64,000 nt of DNA from Chitinophagaceae bacterium (lineage in GTDB: Bacteria; Bacteroidota; Bacteroidia; Chitinophagales; Chitinophagaceae). Position 1 is the stretch's first letter, and each line of letters starts with the position of its first letter. This document shows positions 56,214-64,000 of the stretch, piece after piece. The stretch covers positions 424,430 to 488,429 of the forward strand of contig SAIW01000007.1 of assembly GCA_004028795.1 (NCBI GenBank). Reading direction: 5' to 3'. The notes below the pieces were generated by a model. That model was not told the DNA's origin, did not search any database, and saw only the letters and a program-made list of their open reading frames with translations. A program made the translations under genes and the position numbers.

Positions 56214-59200
56214 ATGGTTAGTAAGAAAACAATCTTCAATTTGATTGTACTGCTTTCAGTCCAATTACTCTTTGCATTTAAATTAAGTGCAGCTACGGAG
56301 TCTTATGTGCAGTTTTTAAGCGGTAAAATTAAGAAAGGGGATAGCTCTATTGTTACCGATGATAAATTTCGTAGCTTATCGATTGATGATTGGAATAAGA
56401 TTCGAAATACCAATACCGAAAATATTATAACTTTTGAATTAAGACAAGACACAAGTTTCTATTATCAAAATAAGTCTTTTTCATGTACTATTAATTTCTC
56501 AATATTTTATTACACTTCAAGAGACCAAGAAAAACCACAGGAAATTAAAAATATAAGTCTAACAATTAATTATGATACTGCTGTTGGGAAACCTTTAAAA
56601 CTTACAGATTTATACAAGTTTAAAAATGCGTATAAAGTTATTGTTGTTGTAAACTCTATTAACTCAAAAGAATGGGGAGACAAGCTACCTGCCATTTTCA
56701 GGCTTAAAAATCAAATTCTTATTGAAAGGTCATACCCAATGGATGCGAACATTTCTTATAATAAGCTCCCCGATAATGAGTACGAAAGTGTTTTTACAGG
56801 AGTACATGGGCCTTCAACATCAAACGATGTTATGTTCAGAAATTATAAGTCTATGATTTATAACTATGGGATTACTTCAATAAACGGTCAGGTAGTAATA
56901 GCTTGGAGTGGCAGTAGTCCAAAATTTGATCTTGAATGGACGTTTATTGATAAGTTAAGTTATGAGGGAATGTATATTGATGCAAATACTATTGGATCTT
57001 TAACCTGGAATGATTTAGAGAAATGGATGACAAATAATAGTAGTAGAGTTACCGTTAGCAACACAACTTTTACTTTAAATGCTATCTATCCCGCAGGATA
57101 TATTTTAGTTAGAATACGTTCTGTGGATGACGGAGTAATACCAAGAAATGAATCACCTTGGCAATATAATATAGGCAATCAAATTAACTGTCTACCTATA
57201 TCCGGTCATGAACAGTATCTTAACTGGCAATACAATGCATCGTTTGCGGAAGAAAGTAAAATGAAAGAAGTAATTTCTTATTTCGATGCTTCTCTTCGAA
57301 GTAGGCAAATGGTTACACTTTCTAATACCACCCAAAATGCCATTATTGCAGAAACTATTTATGATAAAATGGGAAGAGCAGCAGCCAATATTTTGCCCGC
57401 TCCCACCAATGATAACACACTGCACTATTTTAAATTGTATAATCAAAATTTAAACGGAGTAGAGTATAGTTATGATGACTTAAATACAACCGTATGTAAT
57501 ACTTCATCGCCTACGCTTTTGAGCAATTCAACCGGTGCATCAAAATATTATTCTTCTAATAGCGGTTTTATTAATACTATAAATGGCAATTTTATTCCAA
57601 ATGCTAATGGGCTTCCATTAGCTGTAACTCAGTATACACCGGATAATACCGGCAGAATTAAAAAACAAGGCGGAGTTGGGCAAAATTTTCAAATTGGTTC
57701 AACTAAAGAAACTTCTTATTTCTATGGCAAGCCTTTACAAACAGAGTTGGATAGATTATTTGGTGTTGAGGTAGGTAATGCTTCACACTATTCGAAAAAT
57801 ATGGTGATAGACCCAAATGGACAAGTAAGTGTTAGTTATATTGATGCTAATGGAAAAACCATCGCAACTGCATTAGCAGGAAACCCACCCCAAAATCTAA
57901 ATAGCTTAAGTTCTTCTTCGGGTGCAGTAGCATCAACCAGTATTAATCAGGAGTTGATTAAGTCTTCCGATTTTCAAAAAAACTCTTTGGCACTTACACT
58001 TTCTTCTACAGCTACTTTCTTGGCCACTTCTTCCGGTAATTATACGGTGCATTATAGTATAGATCCTTCATCATTGGTTACATCCAATAACGGAGTAACA
58101 TTTTGTAATACTTGTTATTATGATATTGAAATTAAGGTTCAGGATGCATGTACAACTTATGCACAACAAACTTCTCAGGCTTTTTCTATAAGTCCGGGTT
58201 CATGCACTACCAATGCTGTTACTGGAAATGTACTTTTTAATTTAACAAACCCCGGTGAATATTACATTACTTATTTATTAAAGCTTAGCAAACAAAATAT
58301 TGCAGCACAGGAAGATTATTATATTACACATAATCCTGCAATAAGAACATTTAGTTCATTTATAAATGATGAATTAAACAACCTCAATTTAGCAGGTTGT
58401 TACTCAGAGTGTTCAACCTGTAAAGAGAAATTGGGCTCTGAACAGGATTTCACCAAATCTGTAAATGATCTTATTGATAAACTGAATACAGAAAGTTTTA
58501 ATAATCAAATCAATAAGAATGACGCTGCTGTTACGGGTTGGATACACAACAAATATGTTGAATTATATAACAATTGTGCTACCATTTCGGCTACTTGTAC
58601 TCCAAAATTATCTGCATGCGATTCAAAACTTCAACAACTTAAAGCAGATGTAATTCCAGGTGGACAGTACGCGTTATATACTTATACAGAAACTTTAGAT
58701 GCCAACGGAGTAGACTATATAAGAACATATACTTATACTGAAAGAAACATCAATGTTTTAAGATTTTATAATGACCCCAATTTTACCGATATAACTTATA
58801 CGGACGAAAATGGTAATATAATTCATATTAAAGATTTATTAGAATCTGACTTTATTGCACAATATATTTTACACCCGGAATGGGCAGATTATTTTGTTTT
58901 AAAACATGTAGAGTATTGCAGTTATCAATGGTGTACAGCACATTCTGAAGTTTATAATTTTCAACAAACAGTTGAACAAAGTGTATCCAATTATCAGGAT
59001 GCTGTTAGTAAAAACTTTTTTGATGATACACACTCAACTATTTATAAACTACTTTCTGCTGATCCTTTCTTTGCAACGGGAGGCCTGGGTGCAAACTATT
59101 ACTCTGCTATGCAAAGTGATTTGCAAAACTGTTCTTCTGTTTCCGGTATTGCATTAAGAGACCCTTCAACTGGAAATGCATTAAGTTCTAAAAATATTGT

Positions 59201-62200
59201 AGACTTTATTGATTGGACGTTGTACTGTATGCCATCAGATGCATCGGCAACTGCAGGCGACTTTGCTAATTCATGGACAAATTGCAGTATAAGTACTAAT
59301 TGCCGATCATTAAGCCAGGAGTGGGAGCTATATCGTAACTACTATTTTCAATTAAGAGGAAAATATATTGCTATTGTAAAAGCACAAACTAACCCTGATT
59401 GTGTTAATTGCTTTATTGGCAATGATGCTTTTTCTAAAGATTCTTCTTCTACTGTTACAATTGCTAATTGTATTTCTGCTAATGCTGGTAGTGGAAATAC
59501 TAGTGGTAATGCTTGTCCATTGTATAGTGATTTTCATGTAGAACGAGTTGTTGTAAATTTCTACGATAACGTATATGGAACTTATGAGGAATATTATGAC
59601 GAAGAACAGGTTTATATTGTTTATAATAATGGGCCTGTTACTAGCAATGTAGTGCTACCTATAATCCAAGAACACTGGGATTATTATTATGGCCAATATT
59701 ATGGTTATGGTAGCGGTTACTATTATAACTCAACAACTACAGCTCAAATTAATGCTGGGCAAGACCGTGTTTATATAGGCAACAATGTCACTCAATGGCA
59801 TCTTTCTTATGGTTATTATGAAGGAAATAGCTACAGTGATACACGAACTCTAAATAATACTTCAATTATTTGCCCCAATGGTTATCTACCTGCACCCCCT
59901 TCTACCTCATGTAAAAACAATGCCTTAGCACCTTATTATACAAATAAGATTAGAGTTTTTAATGAATATAGTAATGTGCAAACGGCAATGAATTGTATGG
60001 TTAATAATTTGCCCGGTAATAATAGCACTACTACAGCTGCACAATTGCAAGCATATAAAGACAAGGAAGCAGCCAATGTTGATGCTTTAAAAATTGCCTG
60101 GACAAATACGTTACGAGGTGTTGTTGAAACAGAAAATCAGGCAGATATAGATAATGGCCAAACTCCAAGATTTGCTGCATTGGTTGATGTACCACAAACC
60201 GTTTATAATACAGTAAAACAAGTGTATGAGCAGGTAAATGTTGCTTGCCCAACCATTCAGAATATAGTTGATAATCTTGCAGTAGTTGCAAAATATAATA
60301 TTACTAATGCTACCAGCATTGATAATATAAGAGCCACAAGTACATTACCTATAAATGTTTATGCAACTAACCCTAATAATACCGCTTTAAGTTTTAATTC
60401 ATTTGCAGATGTTTTTAATACGTTTGTTCCATCTTACAGAGCTTTAGGTTTTAATGAAAATCTTATAGAAACACCATACCCGTATACTGATAATTCAGGT
60501 AACTATAAGCAAATACTGCCTATCAAATCTGGAGCAAATGTTTCTAAACTTAATGGTACAAATATTTGTTCAAACATAAGTGCTTTACAAAACAGGTATA
60601 ATGCATCCGGCTCATCAAAAACATTTTATAATTACCTGAAAGATGAGTTGGGAGACGATTTTGTTTTAACCGAATCACAATTCAACAACCTGCTTAATAA
60701 ATGCAGCAATAGTTGCGGATTATTAGATGAGCCTTTAAACTTACCTGCTGCTTTTTTAGTATCAGCTTCTACTGCATCCGCCTGGATAAATTGTAGTGAT
60801 GTTAACAATGCAAAAGCCGGTTTTGATAATACGTATGCAGGCTTAGTAAGCAGTTTAAGTACTTACCCTTATTGCACGCAATTATACAGAACAACATTAA
60901 CCAATTATTTAAATCATTATTTCGGGTTTGCAGTTTCTTATGCAGATTATTTTCCAAACGCCCCTTATAATAGCTGTCCTGTTAATGGAGTAGTATATAA
61001 TAAAGCTGTTACACCGGTAATTAAAGAAGACTATTTTGCCTGTGCAAGAGCTACGCTTTCTACAGCATTTATGAATGCAGGGCTTTCTTATGAAAAATAT
61101 ATCTTGGAGGAAAGACAAAAATTCAGCAATGCTTATATTTCAAAATGCCTAAATGCTTCTGCTTCTGCTAATTTAGAAGGCACAGTGTATGAGTATCATT
61201 ACACATTATATTATTATGATCAGGCCGGTAATCTGGTAAAAACAATTCCTCCTGAAGGCGTACAATTATTAACTGCTGATCAACTGCAAAAAGTAGCTGA
61301 TTTCAGAAAAGCCCAATCAGGCGATTGTACAGGAGCAACAAGTGGTGCATCAGAAAATAAGACAGATGTATTTACTGCTTTAAGCAATAATCTACAGAGT
61401 CAGGCAGGCAAAGGCTTTGAAATGTGGTTGTACAATACCAACGGGCTAACATCACAAAAGGTAAGGTTTATAACAACGGATAATAAATACTTTATTCAGG
61501 CTGCTATTACCGATTATAAGTTATGGCTTGAATTATATACCATGACTCCCGATGGTAATGGTAGCATAGAATTAAACTTATCAGGTCATGCATATGCAGA
61601 TATTGCAGCCAGTAAACCCTTGCAGAACTGGGTACACCTTTTCATTAATGCCAACACATATTTAAACAGCGATAATAATGACCTGACTTTATATATTGAT
61701 GGTAAAAAATTAACAACAGTTACCACTGGAACGCCGCCATATCCATTCGATTGGGAAATAACAGCTGGCAACAATGCCGGTTCATTATTATTACCTGCTG
61801 AAGATATTGCAACACTTAAGCACCTCAGATTATACAACAGACAAGCTACAGATGCAGAAGTATATGCCAACTATTTAAACAGTTGCCTTAACCCGGTAGG
61901 CAATTTAGCCAATAGCGGACCACTTACCGTTTGGGGAAGATTCAATAAACCTACTGCCGGTTCTGCAACAACTATTGCCGCTAACAGCCAAGATGAATTT
62001 GTTGACCGGTTTATAGTTCCTGATCATACTTTACCTACATGGTATGCTTATAACAGCTTAAACCAGGTAGTAGAACAAAATACACCCGATGCAGGTAAAT
62101 CTCAATTCTGGTATGATAAATTAGGCAGACTGGCTATTTCTCAAAATGCAGAACAAAATACTGCAAGCCGTTCAGATAATACAATCAACCCATCAAACAG

Positions 62201-64000
62201 GTACAGCTATACCAGGTATGATGCATTCGGAAGAATTATTGAAGTAGGTGAAAAATTAGGCGTTACTATAAATCCGTCTGAAACAGATACGCGTTCAGAT
62301 AGCTGGTTAACAAGTTGGTTAGCATCCGGCAGTAATCGTCAGGTTACGGTTACAGCATATGATGAGCAACCATCCTGGGTGCCTTCAACTATACAAGGTC
62401 AACAATTAAACCTGCAAAAAAGAGTAGTGGCTACTGCACTTTTAAGCAGCGGCAGTAATCCTGCACAAAACAGGCTCTCAGCTTCCTATTATACTTATGA
62501 TATTGCAGGAAATGTAAATAAACTATGGCAGGAAAATACTGCCTTAGCAACCGCAGAACAGCAATATGTAACCGGAAGTAACGGCTTAAAAGAAATAAAA
62601 TACGAGTATGATTTAATCAGCGGTAAAGTAAACAAGGTATTGTATCAGGATGGAAGGTGGGATCAATTCTATTATAGTTATCAATATGATGCAGATAACC
62701 GCGTTACAGATGTTTACAGCAGCCGTGTAAATTATGACAAACACGAAAATACGAACTGGCATTTAGATGCACATTATACTTATTACCCGCATGGGCCATT
62801 AGCCAGAACAGAATTAGGGAATCAATTTACCGGTAAAGTGCAAGGCTTAGACTATGCCTATACTTTGCAAGGCTGGCTAAAAGGAATGAATGGTCAGTTC
62901 TTAGATGCTTCAAAAGATATGGCGGGCGATGGTTATGCCAACAGCCCTTTCAATACCATAGCAAGAGATGCGGTGGCTTATACGCTGCAATACTACAACG
63001 GAGATTATACCCCTATTGGTGCTAATAACAGTAGTATACCGCAATCTTTCGCAAAGCAATACAGTGCTCCGGCAATAACAGAATCAGGTACTGATTTATT
63101 TAACGGCAATATAAGCGGCAGTACCTATGCTATTCAAAATATAGAAAACAATGCAAGTGCAGGTTATACTTACCGGTACGACCAATTAAACCGTTTAGTA
63201 GCCATGAACCGCCACGCTGCTTTAGATAATAATACCAATGCATGGGGTAATGGCTCAATAATTCAGAACTATAAAGAACAAATAAGTTACGATGCTAATG
63301 GTAATATAAAAACCTATTTGCGTAATAATGGCAGCGGCAGTGCTATGGATAACCTTACCTATGGTTATACGGTTGATAATAACGGGAGATTGGTAAATAA
63401 TAAGTTACGCCATGTAAAAGATGCTGTTGGTGCAACAACCGGTTTAGGAGATATTGGCAACCAGAATGATGATAATTACCAATACGATAATATAGGTAAC
63501 CTTATTAAAGACAATGCAGAAGGCATAAGTAACATTAACTGGACGGTTTACGGCAAAATTGCCGACATAACCAAAAGCAGTACAGCCATTAGTTATGTGT
63601 ACGATGCAGGCGGCAATCGCATACAAAAAACAGTAAACAACGGTAGTAACAATACCAGTACTTATTATGTACGCGATGCACAGGGCAATACCTTAGCTGT
63701 TTACGAAAATAATAACAGCAGTTTTAATTGGAAAGAACAAACTTTGTATGGCAGCAGCAGGTTAGGTATGCTTACACCTAATGTAAGTATTACAACAGCA
63801 TTAGGCAGTGCAGATTACAATGGCACAAACGACCAAACCGAAAATGCAGGCAACAGAATCTTTGAAATAACCAACCATTTAGGCAATGTACTGGCAACCA
63901 TAACCGATAAAAAAATTGCCCATAGCAGCAATGGTACTACTATTGACTACTATACAGCCGATTTAGTTACGGCACAGGATTACTATCCTTTCGGGATGAC
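56214..64000 (+). CDS. Giant RHS repeat protein, C-terminus cut by the window edge
   Basis: Open for at least 2595 codons from the ATG at 56214 to the last base. A signal peptide (SKKTIFNLIVLLSVQLLFAF) is followed by a long beta-rich region. A Cys-containing stretch lies about residues 725-950 (CYSECSTCKEKLG, CATISATCTPKLSAC, EYCSYQWCTAH), and a LamG-like module about 1720-1890 (GFEMWLYNTNG, NWVHLFINANTYL, LKHLRLYNRQATDAEV). YD repeats run from about 1945 (YNSLNQVVEQNTPDAGKSQF, YDKLGRLAISQN, YDANGNIKTYLRNN, YDNIGNLIKD, YDAGGNRIQKT), then HLGNVLATITDKK and the RHS-core phrase QDYYPFGM. The variable tip, where a toxin would sit, lies just beyond the window. Confidence 0.9.
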   Translation, partial: MVSKKTIFNLIVLLSVQLLFAFKLSAATESYVQFLSGKIKKGDSSIVTDDKFRSLSIDDWNKIRNTNTENIITFELRQDTSFYYQNKSFSCTINFSIFYYTSRDQEKPQEIKNISLTINYDTAVGKPLKLTDLYKFKNAYKVIVVVNSINSKEWGDKLPAIFRLKNQILIERSYPMDANISYNKLPDNEYESVFTGVHGPSTSNDVMFRNYKSMIYNYGITSINGQVVIAWSGSSPKFDLEWTFIDKLSYEGMYIDANTIGSLTWNDLEKWMTNNSSRVTVSNTTFTLNAIYPAGYILVRIRSVDDGVIPRNESPWQYNIGNQINCLPISGHEQYLNWQYNASFAEESKMKEVISYFDASLRSRQMVTLSNTTQNAIIAETIYDKMGRAAANILPAPTNDNTLHYFKLYNQNLNGVEYSYDDLNTTVCNTSSPTLLSNSTGASKYYSSNSGFINTINGNFIPNANGLPLAVTQYTPDNTGRIKKQGGVGQNFQIGSTKETSYFYGKPLQTELDRLFGVEVGNASHYSKNMVIDPNGQVSVSYIDANGKTIATALAGNPPQNLNSLSSSSGAVASTSINQELIKSSDFQKNSLALTLSSTATFLATSSGNYTVHYSIDPSSLVTSNNGVTFCNTCYYDIEIKVQDACTTYAQQTSQAFSISPGSCTTNAVTGNVLFNLTNPGEYYITYLLKLSKQNIAAQEDYYITHNPAIRTFSSFINDELNNLNLAGCYSECSTCKEKLGSEQDFTKSVNDLIDKLNTESFNNQINKNDAAVTGWIHNKYVELYNNCATISATCTPKLSACDSKLQQLKADVIPGGQYALYTYTETLDANGVDYIRTYTYTERNINVLRFYNDPNFTDITYTDENGNIIHIKDLLESDFIAQYILHPEWADYFVLKHVEYCSYQWCTAHSEVYNFQQTVEQSVSNYQDAVSKNFFDDTHSTIYKLLSADPFFATGGLGANYYSAMQSDLQNCSSVSGIALRDPSTGNALSSKNIVDFIDWTLYCMPSDASATAGDFANSWTNCSISTNCRSLSQEWELYRNYYFQLRGKYIAIVKAQTNPDCVNCFIGNDAFSKDSSSTVTIANCISANAGSGNTSGNACPLYSDFHVERVVVNFYDNVYGTYEEYYDEEQVYIVYNNGPVTSNVVLPIIQEHWDYYYGQYYGYGSGYYYNSTTTAQINAGQDRVYIGNNVTQWHLSYGYYEGNSYSDTRTLNNTSIICPNGYLPAPPSTSCKNNALAPYYTNKIRVFNEYSNVQTAMNCMVNNLPGNNSTTTAAQLQAYKDKEAANVDALKIAWTNTLRGVVETENQADIDNGQTPRFAALVDVPQTVYNTVKQVYEQVNVACPTIQNIVDNLAVVAKYNITNATSIDNIRATSTLPINVYATNPNNTALSFNSFADVFNTFVPSYRALGFNENLIETPYPYTDNSGNYKQILPIKSGANVSKLNGTNICSNISALQNRYNASGSSKTFYNYLKDELGDDFVLTESQFNNLLNKCSNSCGLLDEPLNLPAAFLVSASTASAWINCSDVNNAKAGFDNTYAGLVSSLSTYPYCTQLYRTTLTNYLNHYFGFAVSYADYFPNAPYNSCPVNGVVYNKAVTPVIKEDYFACARATLSTAFMNAGLSYEKYILEERQKFSNAYISKCLNASASANLEGTVYEYHYTLYYYDQAGNLVKTIPPEGVQLLTADQLQKVADFRKAQSGDCTGATSGASENKTDVFTALSNNLQSQAGKGFEMWLYNTNGLTSQKVRFITTDNKYFIQAAITDYKLWLELYTMTPDGNGSIELNLSGHAYADIAASKPLQNWVHLFINANTYLNSDNNDLTLYIDGKKLTTVTTGTPPYPFDWEITAGNNAGSLLLPAEDIATLKHLRLYNRQATDAEVYANYLNSCLNPVGNLANSGPLTVWGRFNKPTAGSATTIAANSQDEFVDRFIVPDHTLPTWYAYNSLNQVVEQNTPDAGKSQFWYDKLGRLAISQNAEQNTASRSDNTINPSNRYSYTRYDAFGRIIEVGEKLGVTINPSETDTRSDSWLTSWLASGSNRQVTVTAYDEQPSWVPSTIQGQQLNLQKRVVATALLSSGSNPAQNRLSASYYTYDIAGNVNKLWQENTALATAEQQYVTGSNGLKEIKYEYDLISGKVNKVLYQDGRWDQFYYSYQYDADNRVTDVYSSRVNYDKHENTNWHLDAHYTYYPHGPLARTELGNQFTGKVQGLDYAYTLQGWLKGMNGQFLDASKDMAGDGYANSPFNTIARDAVAYTLQYYNGDYTPIGANNSSIPQSFAKQYSAPAITESGTDLFNGNISGSTYAIQNIENNASAGYTYRYDQLNRLVAMNRHAALDNNTNAWGNGSIIQNYKEQISYDANGNIKTYLRNNGSGSAMDNLTYGYTVDNNGRLVNNKLRHVKDAVGATTGLGDIGNQNDDNYQYDNIGNLIKDNAEGISNINWTVYGKIADITKSSTAISYVYDAGGNRIQKTVNNGSNNTSTYYVRDAQGNTLAVYENNNSSFNWKEQTLYGSSRLGMLTPNVSITTALGSADYNGTNDQTENAGNRIFEITNHLGNVLATITDKKIAHSSNGTTIDYYTADLVTAQDYYPFGM

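Overview
The window looks like chromosomal DNA from a Bacteroidota bacterium, most likely a member of the Chitinophagaceae (inference from gene content, not from a database search). The DNA is AT-rich. It carries a bacillithiol pathway gene, a LytS-type kinase with a LytTR-type regulator, a CcoN-CcoO fused cbb3 oxidase, SusC-like and gliding-motility-type (type IX secretion) proteins, a Mpl-type Mur ligase, and promoters resembling the Bacteroidota TAnnTTTG type.

Layout. Positions 1-9720 are mostly housekeeping: a two-component pair, DoxX, bshB1, a Rieske lipoprotein, an ECF sigma factor with an anti-sigma/beta-barrel partner, an HD hydrolase, pepP, and the run pssA-purS-rsmI. Positions 9747-19393 are a complete cbb3 cytochrome oxidase locus (an unknown 169-aa gene, ccoI, ccoS, ccoNO fusion, a 54-aa ccoQ, ccoP, ccoG, ccoH, a SafE-like membrane protein). 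It has three FNR-type palindromes and what looks like a small RNA gene between ccoI and ccoS. Positions 19650-39215 are ordinary metabolism and surface genes (M1 peptidase, dcd, a phosphopantetheinyl transferase, ytxJ, mpl, a DnaQ-like exonuclease, a dolichol-phosphate-mannose-synthase-like transferase, a TonB-receptor-like barrel, tRNA-Phe, asnS, rho, and a large type IX secreted protein).

At 39360 a tRNA-Arg(CCU) is followed by the wreck of a serine recombinase and a 600-base gene-poor stretch. From 40496 to the right edge there is one large co-directional accessory block: a frameshifted coiled-coil/outer-membrane protein, two tail-fibre-like secreted proteins that share a C-terminal cassette, an intact coiled-coil/barrel protein, a FN3-like secreted protein, a lipoprotein, a 2077-aa RHS-associated shell protein, a 266-aa membrane-anchored protein, and a giant RHS protein (at least 2595 aa) that runs off the window just as its core domain ends. 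All are exported by signal sequence, so this looks like a surface-assembled RHS system with its own fibres and barrel proteins. This is the strongest candidate for an undescribed system.

At the small scale, the intergenic DNA holds several dispersed element families. The most striking is a roughly 40-base element found four times, each 50-80 bases before a start codon and in the same orientation as that gene, with a covarying palindromic core. Others are a GC-rich palindrome found in the rsmI leader and inside a coding region, a GTCATTTCGAG inverted repeat, a 127-base structured element inside the cco operon, and a decayed copy of the 3' end of bshB1.
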